64,000 nucleotides of DNA from Phycisphaeraceae bacterium. GTDB lineage: Bacteria > Planctomycetota > Phycisphaerae > Phycisphaerales > UBA1924. The notes under the pieces are model-generated. The model was not told the origin of the DNA, did no database searches, and worked only from the letters and a program-made list of their open reading frames with translations. The stretch lies in assembly GCA_021297895.1 (NCBI GenBank), contig JAJTHN010000019.1, positions 62,001 to 126,000 of the forward strand, given 5' to 3'. Position numbers and translations under genes: made by a program. Shown here piece after piece: positions 52,640 to 62,349 of the stretch (position 1 is its first letter; each line of letters begins with the position of its first letter).

Positions 52640-52999
52640 GTCGGCGGTGAGTGGCGGCGCGGGGCGGGGTGGCACATGTAAGGGGTTGCGCATCGGGTGC
52701 TTGGGATCATCCCAAGGGTTGTGTTGCGCGCGGACGGTCGGGCGGGCCGGTGGGGCGGGGGCCGGGGGGCGTGGGGGGGTGGGGCCGTGGGGGCGGGCGC
52801 TGGGGTCATTTCCTGCGCGGTATTTGGGCGTTGATTGCGCAGGTTCCTCAAGCCGGGGCGCGGGAATGGCCGACGAACGGAATGCGGGGATGGTCCCGCA
52901 GGGCTCGGAGAGCCCGAGGCACCCCTGACGGGTCGTCGCATCGCCCTTGCCGGCGGCGGCGTGAGTTGCGATGGGCCGCGTCAAGGAGGACGCGAACGC
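52640..52999. promoter_or_regulatory. Leader region of the second flagellar operon
   Basis: This 360 base gap contains CTTGGGATCATCCCAAG (52700-52716), a 17-base near-perfect palindrome, and a CCTGCGC/GCGCAGG inverted repeat (52812-52843). Either could be an operator; the first could also be a weak terminator for the secreted protein gene. A strong binding site, AAGGAGG, at 52983-52989 serves fliF. No sigma-28 or sigma-54 promoter could be identified by eye. Confidence 0.5.
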
Positions 53000-54733
53000 A
53001 TGGAACGGCTGCGACAGGTCTTCGCGACAATCACGGCGGCGATGGGGCGGCTGACGCTGACCCATCGGATGCTCATCGCCGCGATCATGCTCATCGGCGT
53101 GATGGGGCTGGTGCTCGTCGGCAGTTACGCCGGGCGCACGAGCATGGTCGAACTGCTGCCCGGCGCCAGCGCCGAGGATCAGGCCCAGGCCCTGGAGTAC
53201 GTCCAGAGCGCGGGAATCACCTTCCGCAGCGAGGGCGGCCGCGTGTTCGTGCCCGCCGACCAGCGGCGGCAGGTGCAGGCGATGATGTACGAGGCGGGCG
53301 TCTCGCCGCAGAGCAGCCAGGTGGTTTTCGCGAGCCTGGCCTCCAGCCAGAGCTGGATGAACAGCAGGGCGCAGAATGATCAGAACTTCATCCTGGCGCT
53401 GCAGAACGAGCTGGCCGGGGTGATCTCGAACTTCAAGGGCGTCAAGTCGGCGACGGTGCTGATCGATGCGCCCGAGCCGGTGGGCATGGGCATGGCGTTC
53501 CGTCGGCCCACCGCCAGCGTGAGCGTGACGATGCAGTCGGGGCGATCGCTGGACCGGAACATGGTCGACGCGATCGCGGCGATGGTGGCCGGGGCGCGGG
53601 CGGGGATGCAGGCGACGGACGTCAAGGTGATCGACGCGACCAGCGGCCGCCAGTTCACGGCACGCTCGCCAGAGGACTTCCGCGCGGGCGACTACATGGA
53701 GCAGGTGGCCCAGTACGAGGAGCGGATGCAGTCGAAGATCGCCGAGGCGCTCTCGTACATCCCGGGCGTGATCGTGGCCGTGTCGGCGCAGATCGACAAC
53801 CGCAAGGTCGTCTCGACGAGCACGACGATGATGCCCACGGGCCAGGGCTCGGTGGCGATCGTCTCCAGCGAGACGGAAAAGAGCGAGAACAACAGCACCG
53901 GCGGCGGCCCGGCCGAGCCCGGCCTGCGCAGCAACGTCGGCGACGACATCAACCGCGGCACGCAGGGCGGCGGGAACCGCAATTCCCGTACGGACACGGA
54001 CACCAAGTTCACCGTTGGGCTGGGCAGCAAGAAGGAAGACACCGTTGACCCGCGCGGGCAGCCGACGAAGGTCAGCGTCATGATCAGCCTTTCGCGCGAG
54101 TACATCGAGCGGCTGATCCGACAGGCCGCGCCCGCCGATCAGGCCGAGGCGGATCTGACGCAGCAGCAGATCGATGACCAGTTCGCCCGGGAGAAGACGC
54201 GGCTGGAGAAGGACCTGGCCCCGCTGCTGGCCGCGGCGGCGCAGGACCGCTCGGGCACCGTCAACGCCGGGCCGGCGGTGCCGTCGGTCACCGTCTCGAT
54301 GATCCCCGTGCCGCTGGGGCTGCGGCTGTCGGGCGATGGCGGCGGTGGTCTGCTGGTGGCGGGTGCTGGCGGCGCGGCGGGCGGCGGGCTGAACATCGTC
54401 AACGAGATCATCGGCGGCTCGCTGGGCCGGACGATCGTCGTGGGCGTGCTGGCGCTGGTGGCCCTGGGCATGATGATGATGCTCGTGCGCCGCAGCGGCA
54501 AGCCGCTGGACCTGCCGACGGCCGAGAGCATCGTGGGCCTGCCGCCGGCGCTGGAGCCCAACAACGACGTGGTGGGCGAGGCCGACGAGAGCCAGACGGC
54601 GATGGAAGGCATCGAGCTGGATGAGGGCGAACTCAAGACCAAGAAGATGCTCGAGCAGGTTGGCGAGTTCGTGAAGAAGAGCCCGACCGACGCGTCGGCG
54701 CTGCTGAACCGGTGGATCGCGATCGAGCAATGA
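53000..54733 (+). CDS. fliF: Flagellar MS-ring protein FliF
   Basis: FliF forms the MS ring, the membrane base of the flagellum. The start is the ATG at 53000 behind AAGGAGG. The 577 residues have a first membrane helix (MLIAAIMLIGVMGLVLVGSY), the YscJ-like ring domain (LLPGASAEDQAQALEYVQ, VFASLASSQSWMNS, QNFILALQNELAGVI), a glycine-rich central part, and a second helix (IVVGVLALVALGMMMMLV). The tail ends in SALLNRWIAIEQ, the FliG-binding peptide. It leads the structural flagellar operon. Confidence 0.96.
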   Translation: MERLRQVFATITAAMGRLTLTHRMLIAAIMLIGVMGLVLVGSYAGRTSMVELLPGASAEDQAQALEYVQSAGITFRSEGGRVFVPADQRRQVQAMMYEAGVSPQSSQVVFASLASSQSWMNSRAQNDQNFILALQNELAGVISNFKGVKSATVLIDAPEPVGMGMAFRRPTASVSVTMQSGRSLDRNMVDAIAAMVAGARAGMQATDVKVIDATSGRQFTARSPEDFRAGDYMEQVAQYEERMQSKIAEALSYIPGVIVAVSAQIDNRKVVSTSTTMMPTGQGSVAIVSSETEKSENNSTGGGPAEPGLRSNVGDDINRGTQGGGNRNSRTDTDTKFTVGLGSKKEDTVDPRGQPTKVSVMISLSREYIERLIRQAAPADQAEADLTQQQIDDQFAREKTRLEKDLAPLLAAAAQDRSGTVNAGPAVPSVTVSMIPVPLGLRLSGDGGGGLLVAGAGGAAGGGLNIVNEIIGGSLGRTIVVGVLALVALGMMMMLVRRSGKPLDLPTAESIVGLPPALEPNNDVVGEADESQTAMEGIELDEGELKTKKMLEQVGEFVKKSPTDASALLNRWIAIEQ

Positions 54734-54766
54734 CCGCCCCGCACACGGGCCACGGAGTGATGGCGA

Positions 54767-55807
54767 ATGCCGCGGAAGCCAGGCGAGAAACTCCCGGAGG
54801 ATCCTTCGCAGCTCGAGGGCCTGACCAAGGCCGCGATCCTGCTGCTGACGCTCGACTCGGACACCGCGGCGGAGCTGCTCAAGAGCATGCCGAGCGAAGC
54901 GGTCGAGGAGGTCACGCGCGAGCTGGCCGGGCTGGGGCGCGTGCCGGACCGGCTGCGCAACGCGGTGATCGAGGAGTACTACAACCTCAGCGTGGCCAGC
55001 CAGTTCGCCAACGAGGGCGGGCTGGAGTACGCCAAGGTGCTGCTCAAGCAGTCCATGGACCCGGAGAAGGCCAATCGGGTTCTGCAGCAGATCCAGACGC
55101 AGGTGCAGAAGACGCCGTTCGCGTTCCTGCAGAAGGCCGAGAGCGAGAACCTGCTGACGTTCATCCAGGATGAGCACCCGCAGACCATCGCGCTGATCGT
55201 CTGCCACCTGCCGCACCACAAAGGCGCGGAGATCCTCGGCGGCCTGCCGCAGGCCAAGCAGATCGAGGTGATCAAGCGCGTGGCGAACATGGAGCAGACC
55301 AACCCCGAGGTGATCAAGGAGGTCGAGCGCGGGCTCGAGAGCCGGCTGAGCAGCCTGCTGACCCAGAGCATGGAGAAGGCCGGCGGCATCCCGACCGTGG
55401 CGGAGATCCTGAATCTGGCGGACCGATCGACCGAGAAAGCGATCATGGAAGGCCTGGAGGCGGAGGATCCCGATCTCGTTGAACAGATCCGCAGGCTGAT
55501 GTTCGTCTTCGAGGACATCAAGATGGTCGATGACAAGGGCATCCAGACGATCCTCAAGGAACTGGACAACGACGACCTGACGCTCGCGCTCAAGACCGCC
55601 AGCGAGGAACTCAAGAGCAAGATCTTCAAGAACATGTCCGAGCGTGCGGCGGCGATGATCGCCGAGAACATGCAGTACATGGGCCCGGTTCGCGTGAGCG
55701 ATGTGGAGGCCGCCCAGCAGCGGATCGTGGACATCGTGCGTCGTCTGGAGGACAGCGGCGACATCATCATCAGCGGCCGCGGCGGAGATTCGGAGTTGCT
55801 GGTCTGA
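54767..55807 (+). CDS. fliG: Flagellar motor switch protein FliG
   Basis: FliG is the torque-generating C-ring protein that contacts the stator and FliF. The 346 residues include the N-domain (LTKAAILLLTLDSDTAAELLK), the middle domain hallmark EHPQTIALIVCHL, and the C-domain with the charged torque helix (MFVFEDIKMVDDKGIQTILKEL and FKNMSERAAAMIAENM). Position right after fliF and before fliH is canonical. Confidence 0.96.
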   Translation: MPRKPGEKLPEDPSQLEGLTKAAILLLTLDSDTAAELLKSMPSEAVEEVTRELAGLGRVPDRLRNAVIEEYYNLSVASQFANEGGLEYAKVLLKQSMDPEKANRVLQQIQTQVQKTPFAFLQKAESENLLTFIQDEHPQTIALIVCHLPHHKGAEILGGLPQAKQIEVIKRVANMEQTNPEVIKEVERGLESRLSSLLTQSMEKAGGIPTVAEILNLADRSTEKAIMEGLEAEDPDLVEQIRRLMFVFEDIKMVDDKGIQTILKELDNDDLTLALKTASEELKSKIFKNMSERAAAMIAENMQYMGPVRVSDVEAAQQRIVDIVRRLEDSGDIIISGRGGDSELLV

Positions 55808-55861
55808 CCCTGATGCAACCGTGCGGCACCCGCCGCGCCCCGCACACTTCCGAGAGCATGC

Positions 55862-56797
55862 ATGCCCATCGTCCGTGGACAGACCGCAGTCGAGCTCGCC
55901 CGTGGGGCGGTGGTTCTGGACCTGGGCGACCTGCGGAGCCAGGGCGATCGCATCATCGCGCAGGCGCGTGAGCGGGCCGCGAAGATCATCGACGATGCGC
56001 ACCGTGAGCGTGAGCGGATCGTGGCCGATGCGGCGACGATCGGCCGGACCGAGGGCCTCGCCGAGGGCCTTGCGCAGGGGCATCGCGAGGGCGTGCAGCG
56101 AGGCGAGGAAGCGGGGCTGAATGAGCGCCGCGAGAATCTGGCGAAGCTCGAGGCGTCGTGGACCGAGGCGATGGAGCAGTTCACCAGCAGGCGCGAGCGC
56201 ATGCTCGCCGACGCCCGCCGCGATGTGCTCCGCCTGGCGATCCGCATCGCCGAGAAGGTGACCAAGCGTGTCGTCGTGGTCGATTCCGGCGTGGTGTCGG
56301 CGCAACTCGACGCGGTGCTGTCGCTGGTCATGCGGCCGACGCGGCTGCTGGTGACGATCAATCCCCAGGATCGCGAGCTGGCGATGGCGGCGCTGCCGAG
56401 TGTGCTGGCGCGGCACGCCGGCAGCGAGCACGTCGAGTTTCTCGATGACGCCCGGCTCGGTCGCGGCTCGGTGGTGGTCAAGCTCGTCGACACCGCCGAT
56501 GGCGCCGGAGCCGCGGCGGTGGGAGGCGAGATCGACGCGTCGATCGATGTTCAACTGTCGCGGATCGCCGATGCGCTCCTGCCCGGCAGACCCGGCGATG
56601 ACGTGGTCGTTCCCGCTCCGAGGAACCAAGCGGCCGACCAGCCCGGCGACGCGGACGATCTCGACAACCCCGATGATGCCGACGGCGCCGATGATGACGG
56701 CGGGCCGAACGGCGGGAACGGCGGCGGCGATCACGGCGGCGAGCCGCCGCGAAGCGGTTCGAGCGATTCCACACCGCCGAGCGGGGGTGTGTCATGA
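55862..56797 (+). CDS. fliH: Flagellar export ATPase regulator FliH
   Basis: FliH links the export ATPase FliI to the C-ring. The 311 residues contain a helical N-half (IIAQARERAAKIIDDAHRER) with GLAEGLAQGHREGVQRGEEAG glycine-repeat helix, and a C-domain (DVLRLAIRIAEKVTKRVV). The last 60 residues are a Asp/Gly-rich tail (NPDDADGADDDGG) not usual for FliH. The gene overlaps fliI by 4 bases. Confidence 0.9.
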   Translation: MPIVRGQTAVELARGAVVLDLGDLRSQGDRIIAQARERAAKIIDDAHRERERIVADAATIGRTEGLAEGLAQGHREGVQRGEEAGLNERRENLAKLEASWTEAMEQFTSRRERMLADARRDVLRLAIRIAEKVTKRVVVVDSGVVSAQLDAVLSLVMRPTRLLVTINPQDRELAMAALPSVLARHAGSEHVEFLDDARLGRGSVVVKLVDTADGAGAAAVGGEIDASIDVQLSRIADALLPGRPGDDVVVPAPRNQAADQPGDADDLDNPDDADGADDDGGPNGGNGGGDHGGEPPRSGSSDSTPPSGGVS

Positions 56798-58215
56798 GTC
56801 TGCTCACCGGCGCGGTTCGGGCGGTCTCGGGCGTGCAGTCCATGCAGGTGACGGGGCGTGTGGTCGGGCTCCGCGGCATGATGGTGCTGGTGCAGGATCT
56901 GCCGTTGCCGGTTGGCTCTCTGGTGTCGCTGCCGCGGGTCTCGCCGGGGGATGTGCACGGGATCGAGGGGTGGGTCGACCGTCGCGGCGAGGCGCGGGCG
57001 CTCCCGGGCGAGGTGGTGGGGTTTCAGGGGCAGATGACCATGGTGATGATGCTCGGTCAGACGACGGGCATCCGTGTGGGCGACCGGGTCATCGGCATGC
57101 AGGCCTCGCAGACGGTGCACGTCGGGCCGGGCATGCTCGGGCGAGTGATCGACGGGCTTGGGCGGCCCATCGACGGCAAGGGCCCGATGCTCGATCTGGT
57201 GCCGAGGGAACTTGACCCGCGTCCGGTCTGGGCGATGCGACGCGTGCCGATCACGCGGCCGATGCACACGGGCGTGCGGGCGATCGACCTGATGACGACG
57301 CTCGGGCGCGGGCAGCGCATGGGCATTTTCGCCGGGCCCGGCGTCGGAAAGAGCACGCTGCTGGGCTCCATCGCGCGGAACTGCTCGAGCGATGTGAACG
57401 TGCTGGCGCTGATCGGCGAACGCGGCCGCGAGGTGAAAGACTTCATCGAGGGCGTGCTGGGGCCTGAGGGGCTGGCGCGATCGGTGGTGGTGGTGAGCAC
57501 GGGCGACGAAACGCCGCTGATGCGGATCCGCGCGGCGATGGCCGCGTGCACCGTCGCCGAGTTCTTCCGCGAGCAGGGCCAGCACGTGATGCTGCTGCTG
57601 GACTCGGTCACACGGTTCGCGCACGCGCACCGGCAGATCGGCCTGGCGGTCGGCGAACCGCCCGCCAGCAAGGGCTACACGCCCGGGGTGTTCGCGGCGC
57701 TGGCGAGGCTGCTCGAGCGCGCCGGACAGATCGCGCCCCGCGGCGACCGCAAGGGGACCGAGCCCGGGAGCATCACCGGCCTCTACACCGTGCTGGTCGA
57801 GGGCGACGACATGACCGAGCCCATCGCCGACGCGGCCCGCGGCATTCTCGACGGGCACCTGATCCTCTCCCGCGCGCTGGCGCAGCGGGCCCACTTCCCG
57901 GCGATCGATGTGCTCGACAGTGTCTCGCGTGTCGCCGATGAAGTCACCGACGAGGAGCACCAGGTCGCCCGCCGCACGCTCGTCCGCACGTTGGCGATGT
58001 ATCGAGATGTCGAGGACCTCGTGCAGATCGGTGCGTATGCCAAGGGCGCCAACGCCGAGAACGATGTCGCCATCGAGTTCCAAGGGCGCATCAACGAGCT
58101 GCTGCGGCAGAGCTCACGCACGCGCGAGGCGTTCGCGCAGAGCAGGACCAGAGCGTTGCGGATCGCCAACGAGATCCTCGCGGCGTTGCAGTCGCGTGGA
58201 CGGAGGGCCGGCTGA
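56794..58215 (+). CDS. fliI: Flagellum-specific ATPase FliI
   Basis: FliI is the hexameric ATPase of flagellar export. The 473 residues carry Walker A GPGVGKST at 182-189, LIGERGREVKDFIEG, Walker B VMLLLDSVTRFAHA, and GDRKGTEPGSITGLYTVLVE. The C-terminal part ends normally. Its start overlaps fliH and its stop overlaps the start of fliJ by one base, so the three proteins are probably made in coupled fashion. Confidence 0.97.
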   Translation: MSLLTGAVRAVSGVQSMQVTGRVVGLRGMMVLVQDLPLPVGSLVSLPRVSPGDVHGIEGWVDRRGEARALPGEVVGFQGQMTMVMMLGQTTGIRVGDRVIGMQASQTVHVGPGMLGRVIDGLGRPIDGKGPMLDLVPRELDPRPVWAMRRVPITRPMHTGVRAIDLMTTLGRGQRMGIFAGPGVGKSTLLGSIARNCSSDVNVLALIGERGREVKDFIEGVLGPEGLARSVVVVSTGDETPLMRIRAAMAACTVAEFFREQGQHVMLLLDSVTRFAHAHRQIGLAVGEPPASKGYTPGVFAALARLLERAGQIAPRGDRKGTEPGSITGLYTVLVEGDDMTEPIADAARGILDGHLILSRALAQRAHFPAIDVLDSVSRVADEVTDEEHQVARRTLVRTLAMYRDVEDLVQIGAYAKGANAENDVAIEFQGRINELLRQSSRTREAFAQSRTRALRIANEILAALQSRGRRAG

Positions 58216-58895
58216 TGCCGCGGGTCTTCGTCTTTGAACTTGATCCGGTGATCGAGGTGCGCAGGCGCGCCGAGCGTGAGCACATGGCCCGCGTCGCCAA
58301 GCTCGAGCGCGAGCGGGTGGTTCTTCTCGAGCGCGTGCGCGAGGTGCAGGAGAACATGGCCGGGGCGCGGGCGTCGCTGGGCGAGTTGCTGGGTGGCCAG
58401 GGCACGGGCGATGGCGCGGCGCCGACCCGCGTTTCGGCCGTGAACATGCACGCGGTGAAGATGCAGGCGAACGCGTCGCTCCACGGCGTGATCGCGCTTC
58501 AGCGCGCGGCGCTGGAACTGGCCGGACTTTCCCGCCGCGTGGAGGCCGCGCGTGCAGAACTGCTCAAGGCAGCCGTGGCGCGAAAGGCCGTCGAAGAGCT
58601 GCGCGAGCGACGATTCGCGATGTGGAAGCGCGAGCAGACGATGAAGGAAGCCATGGAGATGGACGATCTGACGGTGATGCGAGGCGCGAGCGTCGGTCGT
58701 GAGGTTGAGTCTGGCGGGTCGGTTTCCTCGACGGGTTCTCGGACGTCCGGCGCGTATGGCGCATCGCCCGTGTCGCGACGCGGGCCGATGGAACTTGCAT
58801 CGATGTCGCTTTCGTCTGCAGGCGAGTCCGGCGATGCGCTCGATGGGGGGCTTGACGAGGCTGGTGGCGACCGTGAAGGTGGAGCGAGCGAATGA
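58215..58895 (+). CDS. fliJ: Flagellar export chaperone FliJ
   Basis: FliJ is a coiled-coil protein in the centre of the FliI ring. The 226 residues show a long charged helix (VIEVRRRAEREHMARVAKLE then VVLLERVREVQENMAGARAS) and a second (VEAARAELLKAAVARKAVEEL) as expected. The last 60 residues are a Ser/Gly-rich extension beyond the usual length of about 150. Identification rests on helix pattern and position after fliI. Confidence 0.85.
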   Translation: MPRVFVFELDPVIEVRRRAEREHMARVAKLERERVVLLERVREVQENMAGARASLGELLGGQGTGDGAAPTRVSAVNMHAVKMQANASLHGVIALQRAALELAGLSRRVEAARAELLKAAVARKAVEELRERRFAMWKREQTMKEAMEMDDLTVMRGASVGREVESGGSVSSTGSRTSGAYGASPVSRRGPMELASMSLSSAGESGDALDGGLDEAGGDREGGASE

Positions 58896-59620
58896 AGTCA
58901 ATCTGGATCATCATCTCGACCCTCGCGATCATCAATCTGCTCGGCATCGTGGGCTTTGTCGGTTGGCTGGTCAACAGCGGACGGCTCGATCAGGATCGCA
59001 TCGATCGCATCCGCGAAGTGCTCACGGAGCCGATCGCGATGGAGAAGGCACGCCTTGCCGAGCAGGCGGCCAAGGACGAAGCCAAGGCCAAGGAGGACGC
59101 GGAGGCAAAGCGTCGATCGGGCACCCCGGAGTCCGCCGCGGAGGCGATCCGCCGGCATCGTGACGAGCTCGAGGCCAAAGAAGCTCTCGTCGCGCGGCTT
59201 CGGCAAGAAGTCGCGCAGCTCCAGGCGCAACTGGCGACACAGCGGAGCAAGGTCGACGCGGACCGAGTCGCACTGGATGAGCGGGCCAAGGCGCTGGCCG
59301 ATCGCGAGATGGAGCTCAACAGCAGCCTGCAGAGCGAGCAGTTCAAGACGGCTCTGTCGGCGCTCGAAGCGCAGAAACCGCCCGCGGCCAAGCAGATCTT
59401 GCAGACGCTCATCGACGATCAGCGCAAAGATCAGGCCGTCAGCTACCTTGCCGCGATGGGTGAACGAGCCAGGACGCGGATCATCGCGGAGTTCATCAAG
59501 AGCGACGAGAAGCTGGCAGCGGACTTGCTGGAGAGGCTGCGGACCCGCGGTGTTGACGCCGGGTCTGCCGCCACCACCGCCAGCGCGGGCGACGGTGGCG
59601 GCACGCCGACCGCACCCTGA
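58892..59620 (+). CDS. MotE-like protein with MgtE N-terminal-type domain
   Basis: The 242 residues start with a membrane helix (IWIIISTLAIINLLGIVGFVGWL), then a long charged coiled coil (about residues 40-155), then a small helical domain (ALSALEAQKPPAAKQILQTL, AVSYLAAMGERARTRIIAEF) similar to the MgtE N domain. This is the layout of MotE, a stator-associated chaperone found in flagellar operons between fliJ and fliK. It overlaps fliJ by 4 bases. Confidence 0.83.
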   Translation: MKSIWIIISTLAIINLLGIVGFVGWLVNSGRLDQDRIDRIREVLTEPIAMEKARLAEQAAKDEAKAKEDAEAKRRSGTPESAAEAIRRHRDELEAKEALVARLRQEVAQLQAQLATQRSKVDADRVALDERAKALADREMELNSSLQSEQFKTALSALEAQKPPAAKQILQTLIDDQRKDQAVSYLAAMGERARTRIIAEFIKSDEKLAADLLERLRTRGVDAGSAATTASAGDGGGTPTAP

Positions 59621-59629
59621 GCCCGAGCC

Positions 59630-61594
59630 ATGGCGGGCGATGCGGCGGTAGTAACTGCTCACGCCGCGAGCCGTGGTGCCATGAAGGTCCAGCCAGTTCT
59701 TTCCAACCTGGTGCTGCAAGTTGCGGGTGCCTCGCGGCCGGTCTCGACGAACGCCGGACCCAGCACCAAGTCGCCGCGTCCAAGCCCCGATCCGCTCTCC
59801 GAGCGAAGCGAACAAGCGAAGATCAGGCCGCGAGAGAACACGAAGCGGGCACCTCGCGCTGCCGATGACCCTGTCGGTTTCGCCGCGTCGCTCAGGCGAA
59901 CGCAGGATCAGGCAGACGGTGCATCTCAAGATTCGGATCCATCTTCATCGTCCGAGCGATCGGCCGCTGAGGCGACCGCCCGCGGGGGAGATGCAAAGAC
60001 ATACGGGCGCGATGGCGAGTCCGCGAAGCCCCAAACGAAAGCGGGAGTGCCGAAGTCGCTGACCAGCGGCGCGGGCCACGTCGCAGCGAACAGCGATACG
60101 ACCGGTGCCGAATCACTGGCTACAGACAGCGCACAAGCTGGCGGAGATGTGCCCCAAGTCCGGCTCGATCCTGAGGCGCCGCTGGCGCAGATCTTCGGGA
60201 TGCCTGCAGCGCCGAACGCAAGTGTGGCGATCGATCAGGCGAGTGAGTCGGCGTTGATGCCCACAGCCGATGGAATGCCTTCCGCGGCCGTCCCTGGCGG
60301 ACCGTTCGTGGACAGTGCCCGCAATTCGGTCGTCGAAGCCCGTTCCGCCCAAGCCGGCGTGCAGCCGATGCAGGCCGCCGTGGCTTCCGATCCGGCTTCA
60401 ACTGTCAGCGTCGAGCGCGTGGTGTACGAGCGACCGTTGACGATCACCGCGCTGAACGAACTTCTGGCTCGGCTTGATCCGACGCTCGCGCGAGCGGGAA
60501 TTGCAGCGTCGGTTTCCCAAGGTGCCCCCGCCACCGGCCGCGCCGACGCTCGGAGCTTTGCCACGCTTCGCGAAGCACGTTCGGCGGGTGCGGGCGTTGA
60601 CTCGCGCGAGGTCGCCGCGGGCGCAACGACCCTGCCCGGAGGCCAGGGGGCCGCGGCTCCGGTCGCCGGCGATGGCATCGCGGGTGACCTGCCGCGATCG
60701 ACCTCGGGCGACGCGAGCGGCCCGGTTCGCGGCCGCGCATCGGTCGGCAACTCCGACGCGGAGCAAGACGCAATGCCCTCGAGCGAACGCCTCGCGATCT
60801 CCGCAAGGGCACGCGAGAGCGCAACTCACGGAACCCCAGCTTCGATCAACCCATCCGGTTCCAACGCGGTCGCGCCATCAGTTTCATCAAGCGGTGACCG
60901 AACGGATCCCGGCGTGCGTGCGGTGCCGACGGTCGGCCTAGTCGGGGCCCGAGTCGCTGCCGGCACCCGCGCTTCGTCCAGCTCGCCAGCAGGCCCCGCG
61001 CTCCCCGCGACGCTCGATGCGCAGGTCACGCGCGGCGTGAGCGCACTGCTTGCCCAGGGACCCGGCAGCATCACGCTGCGCATGGTCCCGGAGGATCTTG
61101 GGCAACTTCGCGTTCACATGACCATGAAGGAAGGCTCGCTCAGCCTCCGGTTCGAGACCGGTAACGGGGCGGCACGGGAGTTGCTTGACTCTGCCGTCGC
61201 GGACCTCCGCTCCACGCTGGAGGCTCGCGGACTGAGTGTCGAAAGGCTCAGCGTGACGATCGATCCATCGCTGGCTGAGCCGGCGAGCGCCCGGACCCAT
61301 ATGGGCACCGATCGTACGAATGACGCTGATACTCGCGAACGCCTCGGCTCGCAGGATGCGGGCGGGCAGGATCTCGCGGGCGGAGGCTCGGATCGTGGCG
61401 GAGCCGGGCAGGATGCCCGCGACTTCGCCGGGGCATTCCGGGGCAACTCGGCAGGCCCGATCGCCGCGGCGGGCACGGATGCCCGAAGCGACGAAGTCCC
61501 GACGCGGAGCGTCGGAAACGGACAGGTGACAATCGAGTTCGAGCCCGGTGGAACCGGAGGCATCGGACGAGCGCGGATCGACGGCGTGCTGTAG
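59630..61594 (+). CDS. fliK: Flagellar hook-length control protein FliK
   Basis: FliK measures hook length and triggers the FlhB export switch. The protein has 654 residues. The first 450 are low-complexity and rich in Ala/Ser/Gly/Asp, as expected for the ruler part. The conserved C-terminal domain is clear: GPGSITLRMVPEDLGQLRVH, LRFETGNGAARELLDSAV, LRSTLEARGLSVERLSVTID. A disordered Gly/Asp tail follows. It starts 10 bases after the MotE-like gene and is followed by flgD. Confidence 0.92.
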   Translation: MAGDAAVVTAHAASRGAMKVQPVLSNLVLQVAGASRPVSTNAGPSTKSPRPSPDPLSERSEQAKIRPRENTKRAPRAADDPVGFAASLRRTQDQADGASQDSDPSSSSERSAAEATARGGDAKTYGRDGESAKPQTKAGVPKSLTSGAGHVAANSDTTGAESLATDSAQAGGDVPQVRLDPEAPLAQIFGMPAAPNASVAIDQASESALMPTADGMPSAAVPGGPFVDSARNSVVEARSAQAGVQPMQAAVASDPASTVSVERVVYERPLTITALNELLARLDPTLARAGIAASVSQGAPATGRADARSFATLREARSAGAGVDSREVAAGATTLPGGQGAAAPVAGDGIAGDLPRSTSGDASGPVRGRASVGNSDAEQDAMPSSERLAISARARESATHGTPASINPSGSNAVAPSVSSSGDRTDPGVRAVPTVGLVGARVAAGTRASSSSPAGPALPATLDAQVTRGVSALLAQGPGSITLRMVPEDLGQLRVHMTMKEGSLSLRFETGNGAARELLDSAVADLRSTLEARGLSVERLSVTIDPSLAEPASARTHMGTDRTNDADTRERLGSQDAGGQDLAGGGSDRGGAGQDARDFAGAFRGNSAGPIAAAGTDARSDEVPTRSVGNGQVTIEFEPGGTGGIGRARIDGVL

Positions 61595-61670
61595 CCCGCC
61601 CGCCGGCCGGCGCAGTGAGTCCGCACGTGCTTGAGTTGCGGCGTGCTTGCACGCCGGGATCGGAGTGTCC

Positions 61671-62303
61671 ATGTCCACGGTTGCCCAGACAGGTTCGACC
61701 GCACCAGCGACAACCCAGCCGCGGAACGCCTTCTCCACGCTCTCAAGCGAGGAGTTCGTGCGCATCATGTTCTCCGAACTGGCCAACCAGGATCCGCTCA
61801 AGCCCAACGACTCATCGCAGGTTCTCGAGCAGATGTCACAGATCCGCTCGATCGAATCCGACATGCAGCTGCAGGAGAATCTCAAGTCGCTGGTCTCACA
61901 GAATCAGTTCGCCAGCGCGGGCAGCATGCTCGGTGCGTACATCTCGGGTCTGTCGGACGCGAATCGGCGAGTCGAAGGCCAGGTGCTGAGCATCAGCCGC
62001 ACCAAGGACGGACCGGTGCTGAACCTGACGACCGGCGCGCGCGTTCCGTTCGCACAGGTTGACGAGGTGATCGACCCGCGCGACCTTGCGCCCAATCCGG
62101 GCGGCGGCACAGGAACACCGCCGAATCCGAACGGCGGTCTGCCGACGGTCCCGCCGCCGCAGGCGACCACTGAGCCGGCGCCGACGCCGAATCCCGCGAA
62201 TGCCGCGACGGACCCCGCGAGCCTGATCGGGTCCGCGACGCAGCAGGCTACGAGCAAACTGAACTCGGTGATCACGCAGTCTCTTAACGCTCTTGCAAAC
62301 TGA
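61671..62303 (+). CDS. flgD: Flagellar hook assembly protein FlgD
   Basis: FlgD is the scaffold that caps the growing hook. The ATG at 61671 has GGAG 5 bases upstream. The 210 residues hold the conserved N-part (FSTLSSEEFVRIMFSELANQ with DPLKPNDSSQVLEQM) and the hydrophobic region SAGSMLGAYISGLS, followed by a beta segment (VLNLTTGARVPFAQVDEVID). The usual C-terminal Tudor/FnIII-like part is replaced by a Pro/Asn-rich stretch (NPGGGTGTPPNPNGG). Confidence 0.92.
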   Translation: MSTVAQTGSTAPATTQPRNAFSTLSSEEFVRIMFSELANQDPLKPNDSSQVLEQMSQIRSIESDMQLQENLKSLVSQNQFASAGSMLGAYISGLSDANRRVEGQVLSISRTKDGPVLNLTTGARVPFAQVDEVIDPRDLAPNPGGGTGTPPNPNGGLPTVPPPQATTEPAPTPNPANAATDPASLIGSATQQATSKLNSVITQSLNALAN

Positions 62304-62349
62304 CGCTCCGTCCGGTCCGAATCTCTCCGTCTTTCTGCGGGTGCGCACC

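Noticed and set aside
52671-52690. Sigma-54 promoter TGGCAC...TTGC before fliF
   Set aside because: The spacing between the two elements is 5 bases too long.
51635-56734. Minus-strand open frame of 1699 codons opposite fliF-fliH
   Set aside because: It lies antisense to well-conserved flagellar genes, is Arg/His/Leu-rich and has no start signals; high GC removes stop codons in this frame.
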